From Ilex aquifolium (lineage: Eukaryota; Streptophyta; Magnoliopsida; Aquifoliales; Aquifoliaceae): DNA of 64,000 nt. Shown here in pieces: positions 10,344-22,489 of this stretch (the stretch's first letter is position 1; every line of letters begins with the position of its first letter). Location: NCBI GenBank assembly GCA_951799425.1, contig OX637394.1, forward strand, positions 45,492,642 to 45,556,641, given 5' to 3'. A model generated the notes under the pieces. It worked only from the letters and a program-made list of their open reading frames with translations, did not search any database and was not told where the DNA came from. The position numbers were made by a program, and so were the translations under genes.

Positions 10344-11330
10344 TCATGCTTTGTCCCAAAAGCCTAGCTCCTGATGGTTTGGAGGCCACCTATTACCCCC
10401 TCCATCCCATAAGCCAAGGTATAAACATCTCCGTTGTCGAGTTTCGGGGCGGAATTCAATATGTCTAGAGCATACCGAGTAATTCCTCGATTCATCTCCC
10501 CTTGGCTTTCTCCAACATCTTTTTAATCCCGTGAAAAATGGTCTTGTTGAAGACCTCAGCCTGGCCATTGCACTATAGATAAGTCAGGGTTAAATAGTAA
10601 TTCTTCATGTCGAAATCCTCATAGAAGCTCTTGAAGGGACCACTATTGAATTGGGTACCGTTTGATATCACAGATTAGCCGAGTGATAATATTCCTCCAA
10701 ATAAACTTTTTCATGTCGGTATATATCTTGAATATGGGACTTGGGCTTAGCCTCCGCCCACATGGTGAAATGATCTGTCGCTACTAGCAGACATCTCTTG
10801 TTGGTTGGCACCTTGGGTAAGGGTCAGACGATCTCAAGTACCCACTGAGCAAAGAGTCATGGACTCGTAAGTGGGTTGAATCCCCTGCCAATTGCCTGAT
10901 GATGGGAGCTATATTTAGACACTAGACGCATTTTTGAACATACTATTGGACATCCCTCTACATGTAAGGCAACCAATGCCCTTGCGAGATAGCATGGTGG
11001 GCTAGGGATGGACCACCCGTGTAGCTTCTGCATATCCTTTCGTGTATTTCTAAAAGCAAGGGCTAGATATTGCGCTTGGGGACACCCCAAGAAGGATTTG
11101 AGGTAGAATTTCTGGTCCAGGGAGACCTAAAACCTAGGGACTTTGAGTCACATCTTACGAGCCTCTTTGCTGTAATCCGGAAAGCTCTTCCGTGTTCAAA
11201 TACTTGATGATGAGGTCCATCCAACCTGACAAGGCATCGTCGGCAGAAACTTGGAAGGTCTAGCTCGGTGTACCCTCACTGATGATGGACTCTGCCAAAT
11301 TCTCCACATTTATCTTCTTGGTGACTTTTG
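10344..11330 (-). pseudogene. Broken integrase of a Tat-type Ty3/gypsy retrotransposon
   Basis: Conceptual minus-strand translation gives recognisable integrase pieces in order. These are a degraded N-terminal region, PLPK with LLVATDHFT-WAEAKP (11th-kb side, about 10730-10830), a GTQFNSGPFKSFYEDFD core (about 10600-10680), the NGQAEVFNKTI motif with the third catalytic Glu, and a C-terminal AKGR-IEELLGML stretch (about 10400-10570). Stops and frameshifts interrupt it repeatedly, so it cannot be functional. Upstream RNase H-like text reaches about 11330. No LTR of its own was recognised beside it; it sits between the two direct repeats. Confidence 0.8.
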
Positions 11331-11507
11331 AGATTAAGTAAATAAATTATACTATTAACTAAAAATAATATGTTACCAAAAAATTAATAAATATTAATTT
11401 GTAATCATGTATTTCAAAAAGTGAAAAAAAATCACTTAAAATAATATAAAAGGCCTCACTCAAATTTATCTTTTTAGTCCTCTAATTATCTCAAGTCGGC
11501 ACTGACG
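11331..11507. other. AT-rich spacer beside the integrase remnant
   Basis: Short AT-rich stretch between the broken integrase and the second direct repeat; nothing recognised. Confidence 0.3.
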
Positions 11508-12625
11508 TTAAACTAGCAAACTCAAAACTAATTAACCTTAAATTGAGAGATTTAATAGACAGATAAACCAGTTTATAAGATATTAGTATGTCGATGTGAG
11601 ACAATCTCTAGTATGGTGAAATTCCACGGCGAGAAAATTATGCTACAAATGTGTGGATATCTATATCTATGAATTTCTCTCCTGTCTAATTTTTTTTATT
11701 ATTTTTTTTTCTGGATTTGTATGGCAAAGCTTTGGAGTTTTGGATTTGGATGACAGATACACTGTGGACTGAAATGGATGTTTGGATAATGGGTTGTTTG
11801 GGAAGAGTAGGGTAGTGTGGGGGTATGATGTATCAGCTTTGGAGTTAATGCCAGCCCCATGATGTGAAGTGAAATCCATAAACACAAAGGCACGGGACAG
11901 GTATGTGACACAATTGCATTCACATTTCTACCTTTGTTTGTGTCATTTTCTCTCCCTTCAATTTTTACCAGATATTTGTGGCATGATTGCAATTAACTTT
12001 AAGAAGCTGTTACTTGGAGTAAGTTTTTCCTACTACTTAACAGGTCCATTGAGGCTGTTTGGTAGTGACCAAATATTAGAGCAGCTTCTCTAAAATCAGG
12101 GTCATTTGTTCCATTTACTTCATTTTTTTTTTAATAACTGAGAACTACATGTCTTTTGAAAGTCGCGGTTTGCTACGTAAAACTAGGGGTACATGTAATA
12201 CTTACAAACTACGTATATTAAACCAAGGGGTAAATTACGCTTGCACGGTAACACCCCCTGACTATTACCATTTTTTCACTTTGTCCCCTCAACTACCAGA
12301 TTTTTTATATTGCACCATCAACTATGTAATTAGTTTCATATTGTCTCAATTATTAACGTCTGTTATATATTTAATAAATATTTATTTTATTTTACTCCCC
12401 AAACTATGTAATTTCTTTCACTTTACTCCGACACATCAACATTTTTCGTCCAAAAAGATAACAGACGTTTGTAATTAGGGCAATGTGAAATAAAAGTGTT
12501 AGAAATTTGGTAGTTGAGGGGGAAAATAGAAAAAGAGTGATAATTTAGGGGGTGTAAGTGTAATTTACCTTTAAACCAATAAGAATATCTCTTGCAACAA
12601 TCAAGCTTCAAAATTAGGACATCAA
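11508..12625. repeat. Direct repeat, copy 2, enlarged by a MITE
   Basis: Second copy of the 9502-10265 repeat. It is longer because a 344-bp MITE (12227-12570) inserted near its right end. The two copies differ noticeably by substitutions and indels, so the duplication is old. Confidence 0.75.
12227..12570. mobile_element. Mutator-like MITE with 9-bp TSD
   Basis: Flanked by an exact 9-bp direct repeat TTAAACCAA (12218-12226 and 12571-12579). The ends are inverted: GGGGTAAATTACGCTTGCAC on the left and, by complement, GGTAAATTACACTTACACCCCC on the right. A 9-bp TSD fits Mutator-like elements. The empty site is preserved in the paralogous repeat at about 10210-10220. No coding capacity. Confidence 0.82.
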
Positions 12626-13597
12626 GATATTAATACTGAAGCTTTGGCATCTAAACTACTTTAATGTGTTTGATTTACATTATTTTGATCGATGTATTAC
12701 TGAAATGAAATAAGAAAAGCTTGAACGAAATTTGAAACTGAAAAAAAGCCGGTGTAATAACAAAATACATGATGCGATAGAACATGAGGAAAAAAAAAGA
12801 ATCGGGCACGTTGATGATAGAAATGAAAGATATTTTATAAATAGGTACTTCGATTAGATCGGACTAGAGAGAGCAATAAGTGTTTGCTTAGGAAAATCGG
12901 AATTGTCCAAATTATTTTTTTTTGTTGATACGAACGATAATTAGAGTGAATTCAAGTTTTCCAATAGAGAAGAGAGTTGAGAGGAGAAATTATTTCCAAT
13001 ATAGACATTGTAAGAGCCTCAAATGTCTACAACTTTGAGCAACGAAAGACCTTTAATTATAGGATTCTAGTAGTTTTCTATGGTTTTAATGAGGAGGATG
13101 TTTTTTTTTTTCCATAGAGAAAATAGAGTAGATCTAAGTGGAAAAATTCTTTCTTGACATTTTACTTTTTCTTCCAAAAGTGGTTTTTCTTTTCCTAAAG
13201 GACGGTCATATCATATCCATAGGATCGACATGAGTTGGTTGGATCAATAGAAGGTGCGTACAAGTCATGATAGACTGAAAGTTGCCACGCAAGGTACAGG
13301 AACTAAGATTCTTCTCAGAAGGGACGAGGGACAAGGGAAGAAGGGAATGAGACTTTTACACCCGTAATTACTTACGCAAGAGTGAGTCCTTATCACTTTA
13401 CCAGTCTCTCACCTCGCAAAATGCATGTATACTCATCACGCTCTTCCTTTAATATACTAGTAGTAATTTCTTTTTTTCTAACAAATACCGGTCATATACA
13501 TAGGATCATCATTGTAATTTCAATACAACAATGAACAAAGGATAAAATGATGACTTAATACGTCTATCAATATAATTTACAGATTATACAATACGAT
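12626..13597. other. Intergenic, no gene recognised
   Basis: No supported ORF, RNA gene or clear repeat; AT-rich with homopolymer runs. Confidence 0.3.
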
Positions 13598-13605
13598 GCT
13601 AGTAC

Positions 13606-14235
13606 TAGGGGTGCAACTCGGGCGGGTTGGGCGGGTTAGACAGTCAACCCTAGGTATATAATCTTCAACTCTAACCCTAACCCTACTTCGGATTGAGGAA
13701 CTCAACCCGAGCACTGCCCGAGTTTAATTCGGGCGGGCTTGGGTTGAATTCGGGTTCACTGGAAGAGAGACAGAAAGAAGGGGGAATAATTAAAAATTCA
13801 TAAAACAATACATATATTTCATTCGTAACAGTGCACGATTATTGATCATCTGCTTTCACACCAAAAAACTAGTGATCTCAAAGCACAATCCCAGAAAACA
13901 TAGAAATTAGACCCATAAAAACATTAAACTTAAAACATCACACTATCACCACTTATCACGCATAACAGAGTAGCAAGCAACAAGAAACAGAGGACGATGA
14001 AGTAAAAATGAAAAAAAATGCTAATGCTTTATATATATAATTATTTTTTAATTTGTCGGGTTCGGGTTGAAATCGGATTGCCTATGCCTCAACCCGAGCC
14101 CAGCTCAAATTGAATTCGGGTTGAGATTTTTTGACCCAAGCCCAACCCAAGTATTAAAAACCCTAACTCAAGCCCTAATTTTTTCGGGTTGGACTCGGGT
14201 TGAAATCGGGTTACCCAACCCAAGTTGCACCCCTA
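13606..14235 (+). mobile_element. Non-autonomous hAT element with perfect 8-bp TSD
   Basis: Inverted termini TAGGGGTGCAACTCGGG / complement of AACCCAAGTTGCACCCCTA are flanked by an exact 8-bp repeat GCTAGTAC (13598-13605 and 14236-14243). Subterminal regions are rich in CGGGTTGGG/CAACCC words and the middle is AT-rich. No transposase ORF. The ends are similar to, but distinct from, the 7540-8276 family. Confidence 0.88.
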
Positions 14236-14243
14236 GCTAGTAC

Positions 14244-14694
14244 TCTATAAGAATCCAAAATACACAATCCAAATACGGCTCAAAACCGCTTAGATACCCC
14301 ATTCTTTAAACCATGCCCTGCCGTAGCAGTACATCTCATATGATCAGCTGTTTCTTATTACCAACCATTACCATCTTGCTCAGTCAGAATCCTTCAAACA
14401 ATTGTTTAATAGATTGAAAGATTCACAGACATTCTACCTACTCATAAATATATATATTCAGTATCTTAGTCTTACATTCACGCGGTTCATTAAAAGCCAA
14501 GCTTTCCTTTTCTTTATTCTGGAATGATGAGCTTTGATCTCGTATTTAGTTACCTATTACGATCCATTCTAGTTTAGATTCTTAGGAGAAGACTATAGTA
14601 CAAAAAAAAAAAAAAAAAAAGAGATTTTGTACCTCCAAATTTTATAATTTTAATGAGTATTTTTATAATTTTTGTGGGTGTTTTTGGATTGCCC
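14244..14694. other. Intergenic, no gene recognised
   Basis: AT-rich sequence with an 18-A run near 14602; no gene or repeat recognised. Confidence 0.3.
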
Positions 14695-15095
14695 TTTGAT
14701 TGCTTTCGTTAGATTGTGCCACTCACGTGACTGTATGACACAAATATACAGAATGTCTCAATTGATACAATTAGAGAGTTCAGGAGTTCAACTGACACAC
14801 AAAAGAGTTCAAGGAGTTAATTGACATAAAAGTCATAGTTTGAGACTATATGTGTAATTTACTCCAACTCATTTGTGTCCATGGCACACTTCTTTACTTT
14901 CCGTTAGAAAATTTAATGGAGGTAGACAAAATGGTTCAATTGATACAATTAAACAGTTTAAATGTTCAATTACCACAATTAGAGAGTTCAGAGGCTCAAT
15001 TGACATAATTAGAGAATTCAGAGATTCAATTGATAGAATTTTTTTTTTAGAGACTCAATTTACACAAGGGTCATAATTTGAGGGTCATAATTCGA
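14695..15095 (-). repeat. Dimeric MITE, second copy
   Basis: The reverse complement aligns with 6846-7303, including the ATTATGACCCTCAAATTATGACCC end and the internal second end (ATATAGTCTCAAACTATGAC, about 14850). The shared junction word is GTGTGCCA...GAGTTGGARTAAA. A small ORF at 14873-15076 is repeat-derived. Confidence 0.6.
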
Positions 15096-15729
15096 GTAAA
15101 GATTTAAATCTACGTTGATTTGAGTAAAAATTTAAGTTTTCTTTAATTTGATATGAGTTTAAGTATATGATTGAAGAAGATTTTCGGACTATTTTTACCC
15201 AAATTTAAATATGAGCCTAAAAAAGAGTAAAGGTTGAAAATACCCGTAAAAGACTCATTTTGAATATTATGATCCTGTAGAATTCTGAAAAAAAATAAAA
15301 ATAAAACAAAGGTGTGTCTAAGACTCTAAAGCCTTGTCTTTAATTATGTACAATAATAAGCAACTTTAATCGATTTTTAATTGATTGGATTTGTTTCCTA
15401 GCAAAATTCACTCTTTGGCAGATTACCAAATTTGTTAGTATGGTAAATAATAAATAATAATTGCGATAATAAATAAAGACTGCATATGTGACATTTTTAG
15501 TGGTCCATAAGCTCCTTTGCCCCTCTATATTTTTATTTATTTTTTTTAACTTGTTTTAAATAATCCATTTGCTTCTACAGGACATCAAATCTACTTGTTG
15601 AAGAAGGCAATACATGTGGACCAGGACCACATAGAATTCAAAAAAATTGTAGAAATGGATTTGAATCCTTTCAATAATTTTTTTTTTATAGCTGATTATT
15701 AGCATGAATTTAGATAGAATTTCAGTATA
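15096..15729. other. Intergenic, no gene recognised
   Basis: AT-rich sequence without supported features. Confidence 0.3.
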
Positions 15730-15741
15730 TAAGTAGGTTTT

Positions 15742-15964
15742 TGTTTTTGGTTCAACGGTCAAGGATGTCTAAGTCAGCTTACGCGCATTTCGACTAATTC
15801 CCTCTCCTGTACGGTCAAAAACAGATCATCCACGTCGGGACTAGGATATTTATGAGGAATAAATCTCTTATGGTCTAGTCCCAAGGGGTTGCTAATATTC
15901 AAACTCAGAAAGTTTAAATTTACAACTCGTCTCTGTTATCACTCGAGCTAGTCCTTTAAAGTTT
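15742..15964 (-). mobile_element. tRNA-related SINE with 12-bp TSD
   Basis: The 12-bp direct repeat TAAGTAGGTTTT (15730-15741 and 15965-15976) flanks it exactly. On the minus strand it begins with A-box-like TAGCTCGAGTGAT, has a B-box-like GAGTTTGAAT and ends A-rich. The body (CTTGACCGT, GCGCGTAAGCTGACTTAGAC) matches the SINE at 9281-9497. Confidence 0.82.
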
Positions 15965-15976
15965 TAAGTAGGTTTT

Positions 15977-17040
15977 CTATTAATATACGATTACTAAATA
16001 ATAATTGATTAGTGCAATGGAGGTCACTCGTTCGAATCGTGAAAATAATTTCTTTGCTTGCAGAGTTAAGATTAAATACATCTAACATTCTCCATAGACA
16101 CAACAACAGAAAGTATATTGATAAAAAAAATTAACTTGATCACCTCTAGTGCTTGAATTTCCAAGTTCGGCTAGTTTCAAGTTAGATGTCATTTGGACTT
16201 TTTCTTTTCTTTTTTTCTTTTTTTTGTCAAATGATTAAGATTATTCAAGTTAATTTAGGTACGCTTCAACAAATTTTCTCCCAATCTGATCAAAAAAGAC
16301 GCAGACGCAGACACAGACGCAGACGCAGACGCAGAAATTCGGACCACTAAAACATGACTTTTCAGTGTTCATCCAAAAACTTTTATTAACACGTGTAGCT
16401 ACATTATTGGTTCCCACTAAATGCGGAAATTTGGTATTTATCAAACTTCCTTTTGGCATTTTCCTAACTATCCTTCAAATTTGATGTTGCAAATATTAAT
16501 ATTTATAGTAATGTTATTCTGATAAAAAAAATTAGATTTAAAATAGGGATCAAAATGACCGGGTTGATCTGTTTTTGATCGAATTAAGAAAAAAATTAAT
16601 TGAGATACGTATAAATTGAGTCGAACATCTTTGACAGAAGAACTAAAAAAAAAAGATAATTTTACATTCAAAATGAGTAATCGGTGTAAATAGTATTTTT
16701 TTATTTAAAATTAAGTCCAAATAAAATTTTTTATTTAAAGGTAAATCTGAATATATTTTATTTAAAATTAATTAAAAATTTAAAAGATCGTACTCAACTT
16801 CCCTTGTTATGGACTTAGTCTGACCATTCATTAAAAATACAAAAAATCTGCATTGACAAAAAAATTATTAAAAGAAAATAAAGACTCAGCTTTCAAAAGT
16901 GAAAGTTGAGAAAGATCGGTGCACCATAAATGATAAATCTGGTACTCAGATGCCTACTTAATTTCTGTCCCTCTATCTATCTCTCTCTCTCTAACAAGGC
17001 TCCAAAGCTATAGTCTCTGCAACGTTTTTGGTTCTTCATT
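15977..17040. other. Intergenic upstream of the DUF789 gene, with a hexamer microsatellite
   Basis: Contains an imperfect (AGACGC)n microsatellite at about 16297-16336 and a B-box-like GTTCGAATCG at about 16029 that may be an old SINE fragment. Otherwise AT-rich with no gene. Confidence 0.4.
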
Positions 17041-17055
17041 GGACTCGTCATATGC

Positions 17056-17063
17056 TTATATAG
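17056..17063 (+). promoter_or_regulatory. Candidate TATA box of the DUF789 gene
   Basis: TTATATAG lies about 850 bp before the ATG. If used, the leader would be some 800 nt, or contain a 5'-UTR intron. The leader is rich in CT runs (17711-17733, 17867-17882), a common feature of plant 5' leaders. The start site cannot be fixed from sequence alone. Confidence 0.35.
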
Positions 17064-17913
17064 ACATCAGCTAATACAGTCGTCATATATACATACATGT
17101 ATGTGTGTATGAGTTTTATATCAGTACAGTTTCTTTGTTTGTTTTGCTTTTATCAAGAAAGTTGATTCCTTTCTCGCAGAAACTCTGGGCTTCCGTTGAG
17201 GAAAAGATCATCTTGGAACAGCAAATTTTCTGGGTCTCTTTATAACAGATTCTTGTTTTTTCGCGTGAATTATATACGTGTCTTTGAAGTCCAAGGACTT
17301 TCTCATCATTTTCTTGGGTTTTCTTTCTTTTCTCTCTCATAGATTGCGCGAAACCTGGGAGGAGTTTCTTGGGATTTCAAAATTTCCCCCGTCATTTTCC
17401 CTGAATATATTTGATCTTCAACAGTTTTTTGGCCTTTGTGGGTTTTGATTAACTTCGAATCATAGACTGTTTTTTGTGGTGGGTTTTGAGTTTTCTTCAA
17501 GTTTGATTTTTGTTTGTAGTTTTTGGGTTTTTTTAGTGTTTGACGAGAAAATCTTGCCGGAGAAAGAATTTCCGGGTGACTTAAAAAGGGTTTGGATTGG
17601 CAAAAATTTCGTTGTCTGCCAATATTTTAGAGAGAGATTGAAGTCTCATTTCCATAAATTGGCAGTCTAAGCGTCAATAATAGAATTCGTGTAAACCGGT
17701 TTGCATTCTCTCTCTCTCTCTCTCTCTCTCTCTAACACAAGGGAAAGGAAATCCCGTTAATTTCTCTCTTCCTCTCCCATCTTTTTTCTCTCTCTAGCCT
17801 CTCTGTTTTCATCTGTTCTCTGGGTTTCCTCTGTTTACAGGGTTTGGAGAGAGAATCAGTGAAATCTCTCTCTCTCTCTCTCTGCCTCTCCCTATTGTCC
17901 TCTCTCCGGAACA

Positions 17914-20211
17914 ATGATTTTTGACAAAGGATCAATGCAATCAAACCTGGAGTGCTTTCTCGATTGCATAACACCAGTGGTCCCATCCCAATTTCTTCCC
18001 AAGGTTTGTTTCATTTTTCATATATATATTTTTTTTTGTCAGAAAAGTTGGTATTGATTGAACTATGTCTCTATGATTGCGATGATTGTTCATAGATTTT
18101 AATGATTCTTGATTTTCTTGCAGAGCGAGACTAGAAACCTTAATAGGCTATGGCATCCTTGGGAGAGAGAAAAAGTTGAATACTTTAGATTGGGTGATCT
18201 TTGGAATTGTTTTGATGAATGGAGTGCTTATGGGACCGGAGTTCCGATCAATTTGGACGGCGGTGAAACCCTGGTTCAGTACTATGTGCCTTATCTCTCT
18301 GCAATTCAAATCTTTACTAGCAATTCCTCCTTGAATTGCTTGAGGTACCAATATCAATCCTTACACTTGCAATTTGATACAGTTCATAGTTATAAATTGA
18401 ATTAGTACTTGCACATTTTTATTTAAGTTTTGTTATGCAGAAGTCTTCAAATGATTGATTTCGAGTTTTATATTACGTATCGTTTATAATGATCAAATTC
18501 AAGTATTTGTTACCTAAAGTTTGATGATTGTGGTGACTAGCTGCTTCTGATTGGTACTAATGTTCAGATATATTTACCTTTGGGATTTTTTTTTCTTGAG
18601 ATATCAAATACCCATCTATTAGTTTGGCTGCTAAATGCTTTTTTTTTGGGCCTAATTTGAGACTTTTAAAGAATTTCTAATTGCTGGTTGTTATTATGGT
18701 TGTCTATGATTTATTTAATCATGGTATTGTTCGAATTGAGTTTCTTGTATCAGAGGAAGTGCTGATGAAGTTTGATGAATGCAATATGTTATAGGGAAGA
18801 GACTGAGTCGGTGTACGAGACGAGGGACTCTTTTAGTGATTCGTACAGCGATGAAAGTGAGAGCGAAAAGCTATCGGGCTGGGATGGGTGTTCATCTGAG
18901 GAAGGAGTGTTTGAGCAAGAAAACCTTCGGCATCTGAATGATAGATTGGGCTACCTATACTTTCAGTACTTTGAGAGAACAACTCCTTACGGAAGAGTTC
19001 CTCTCATGGATAAGGTAACACGTACCAGTCAATGTTGCTTTGTGCCCTGTTCTAAATTTTGAGCTTTCTTATTTTCATAGCCTTTTCTCTGTCTTAGCCT
19101 TCTCTTTTGGCCGTGATTTCTTACAACGAATACTAATTACTAAACATCGAAGTGATAAAATTTGTTGTGGATATTTTAGATTGATTTGAATTCTTTTTCG
19201 TGATAGGCATCTTAAAAAGATCTTGAAACTTTTGACTGCAATGCTTCTTTTTCTCTATTGCTTTTATAGAATTGTTGTTGTCAGCTATGTATCATCTTTA
19301 TTCTATTCTCTTTCTCTCCCCCAATGGACTAATGAAAAAGCATATGTTCTTCCCTTTGATGTATTGTCCTTCCCTAAATGTCATTGCTTGTGAAAAGAAA
19401 TTCTTGATTCTTCGTGAAACACGACATTGCAATTTTTGGATGGTGGTAACTGTCTAAATTATAACTCCTCTTTTCCTTTGCTTTCAGATCAGTGGATTAT
19501 CTAGAAGATACCCTGGATTAATGTCATTAAGAAGTGTGGATCTTTCACCAGCTAGTTGGATGGCAGTTGCTTGGTCTCTCTCTCTCTCTCTCCATTTATT
19601 GATGATTTACAATTTGAAGATGCTAATTCAAACTTTTTATATCATAGATTCTATAAACAGATAGACTTATTCAATGCCACTTCTCTAATTCTAGTTCCAT
19701 TATTGTAATTCTTCAAACAAAAGTAATTCAATGTTCGTTGACTTAAGCCAATTATTTGATATTACTTGTTTTCAGGTATCCAATTTATCACATCCCCATG
19801 GGAAGAACCATAAAGGGATTATCTACTTGCTTCCTCACATACCACACTCTTTCATCATCTTTTCAAGGTATTCTCGTGGTCCATCTGACTTCGCTTTGCA
19901 TATTTTCATATAACATTTTCAATTTATTCGTTGCTTATGTATAATGTGCTTGTCTATGTCAATGCCCAGATATGGAACTCGAAGATGAGATGGGGAGTGC
20001 TGAAAAGGAGCGAAAAGAAGGGGAAGGCATTTCTCTACCGCCATTTGGTTTGGCCACTTATAAGATGCAAGGAAACGTGTGGATCTCGGACAAGAGTGGT
20101 CGGGACCAAGAGAGACTGGTGTCACTATTGAGTGTGGCAGATTCCTGGCTAAAGCAGTTGAGGGTCCAACACCATGACTTCAACTACTTCACGGGGATTC
20201 GGCGTGGCTGA
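17914..20211 (+). CDS. DUF789-family protein (six exons, 316 aa)
   Basis: Exons by reading GT-AG junctions in phase: 17914-18003, 18124-18344, 18795-19014, 19488-19573, 19776-19867 and 19970-20211; 951 nt including the TGA. The protein opens [20 protein letters not shown], followed by the [10 protein letters not shown] block. The [18 protein letters not shown] block (about residues 50-67) and a [12 protein letters not shown] block follow. These are hallmarks of the plant DUF789 family. The middle (about 105-150) has a Ser/Glu/Asp-rich low-complexity segment, then [10 protein letters not shown]; the end has [19 protein letters not shown]. No signal peptide or membrane segment is apparent. The biochemical function of the family is not established, and I do not assign one. 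The length is typical of short DUF789 members. All five introns keep the frame open, which supports the model. Confidence 0.88.
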
Positions 20212-20947
20212 ACTCCACTGACTTCACAATTTGATGAATTCCCCAAAATAGATGACTACTAGTATCCCTTTTTTGGCCTTTGGTTTTTGTGTTCTTGCTT
20301 GGAGATTTGAAGGACCTGTGTTAGAGTGAGCGGATTGTAGTTGATCTTCAATGGTGAGCTGTTTTCTGCACCAGGCTGTAGAGACCCTTTGATGTCAAGG
20401 CTTACTTTAGTAAAGTGGACTCTTTTTTCCTTTGGAGTTTTTGCTACCCTTTTTAGTGGAGAGATGGGACATGTCTATGAGGTCAAAAATAGGTGGAGAG
20501 AGAGAGAGACTGAAGCCTATGGGGCTCTTTAACTGTGAACTTCTTTCAATGGTGTATTATATTTTGCTTGACAACGGAGCCTCTGTACATGAGGGCAATG
20601 GTTTCAGCTTTTGCACAAGAAAGAAGTACCTTTTGGGGGCTCATTTCTTGAACAATTTGATTTCTTGTTCTCTTTAGTAGTTAACTATTTGTGGTTATTT
20701 GACTGTGTAGTGGTGGAAGTCTCGTGCATTAAACCATATTTTTATTCTCTTCGCGTTCTTTTTTATTTGGAGAAAATGACCAATAAGTATTATTTTTTCC
20801 GACAAACATCTATTAAGACTTAACATTTTTGTTTTATATCTGAAGTCCTAATCTTGATATTTTATCTCAAAGAAGTCCTAAATTTCATAAAGACTACATT
20901 TTGTTCTAATTCTATCATTCTCTTGACAAATATTGACACCTAAGATA
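20212..20947 (+). other. 3' UTR and downstream flank of the DUF789 gene
   Basis: T-rich, non-coding sequence after the stop. AATAAG at about 20781 and several AATAAA-like words could act in polyadenylation. Small ORFs here lack recognisable features. Confidence 0.4.
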
Positions 20948-20956
20948 TTGGAGATA

Positions 20957-21137
20957 GAACAATGCTATTGGGACATAATTTACTGACCTAATTTGCTGAC
21001 CTAATTCACTATGACCTTTGAATTAACTGTGGACTCTATCAAACATTTGAACTTTGTGTTAATCCAATGGTTCTAATGAAACCACGTCATTAGGTCAACA
21101 AATTATGTCAGATTTTTAGGTCCAAATAGCATTTTCC
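20957..21137. mobile_element. 181-bp Mutator-like MITE with 9-bp TSD
   Basis: Flanked by the exact 9-bp repeat TTGGAGATA (20948-20956 and 21138-21146). Inverted ends: GAACAATGCTATTGGGAC and, by complement, GGAAAATGCTATTTGGAC. Subterminal CTGACCTAAT / ATTAGGTCAA also pair. Non-coding. Confidence 0.8.
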
Positions 21138-21146
21138 TTGGAGATA

Positions 21147-22489
21147 TAATAACATTAGCTATCTTCTATTCATACATATATCCTAAGTTTTTGTGTTTTA
21201 AATTATGTATTGCTTACTTGATAATTTTGTGAAAAAATTAATTATTAATAATTTTTAGAATTGTTATTATGAGATGTAACAGAGAGTTTTGGACTTTATG
21301 TATTCCTGATGAACATGAGTTTCACGACAAAAACTCTAGTACTTTGTGATTTTAGAATCGCGATTGAAATTAATATTAATACCTAAACAAAAATTAAGCA
21401 TCCACGTGTTTGTAACTGTAACTTCAATAAAAACTCCACATTATTTATAAAAAAAAAAAAGAAAGCAAATTAACTTGTATAAAAAGGGATGACATTTGAT
21501 CCACTCTCAAAAAATATAAAATTGAGTTAAATAATGGTTAATACACAACAAGAAGAATGGAAGGATTTTGGTAACTAAAAGTTAATGACAAAATTAGAAT
21601 ATAATAAAATTAGGAGTTAATTGAAATAAAATATTAAAAATAGGATTTCATTTATATAAAACAAAAATGATACAACTTAATAGATATTTGTAAGAAAAAA
21701 TAATGCTGATTAATAATTTTTTTTCATTTCTTATATTTGTACTAAAGGATAAAGGAAAAAGGATAAAGGATCAAGAATTATCTGTCTATAAAGTAGGCTT
21801 AGGAAAAAAATGCACCACACAGAAATTTAAAGTCTAGATCCATTGGTCACCTATTTAGTTAGGTAGGTAGTCCTATGTACCAAAGTCAAGTGTCCACAAA
21901 TGTCATGTGGTCTTGGCAATCCAGCAATAGCCATTAAGAGGCTTGTGGTACGAGAATTGGCCAACTTAGGTGTGGATCAATTGGTCACTTGCGCATCCAT
22001 TAAGCTATCGTGAATAATTCTGTAATTCTCATTTGAACCAGTCATTAATCATATTTATTCTTATGTTAATCTCGACACATCTAAAGATGAATTTCTCAAT
22101 TTTTATTTGAACGGGTCATTAATCGGGTTTATCATTTTTATCTTAATCTATAAATTATATACTATGGTCTCACTTGTATAATCGAGAGAAATAGTTAGTG
22201 GGGGGAGGAAGAAAAAAAAAATGACTTTGACTTGTCACAAATGCACATTGAAAATGTCTTGTCATTGTAAATTTATTATGTTGGGTAAGGATGAGATTGT
22301 TTGAATCAGCTGTTAGGACTTTTTGTGAAGTTTGTGACTGCATACGTTTGAGATGACAAAGGTTGTTGCATTTGTAGATAAGTCTAAAACCATTACAATG
22401 GTGGGTCCCACCATGTTAAATGAATTATCAAATTGTCCCCCGTTTTGTAGAGCAAAAAAAGTCTTCATATAAACCACCTTTTCCCAAGT
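21147..22489. other. Intergenic, no gene recognised
   Basis: AT-rich sequence without a supported gene or delimitable repeat. Confidence 0.3.

Noticed and set aside
16020-16060. Possible tRNA gene or SINE from a GTTCGAATCG B box
   Set aside because: The A-box candidate is too close and no cloverleaf can be drawn; at most an old SINE fragment.
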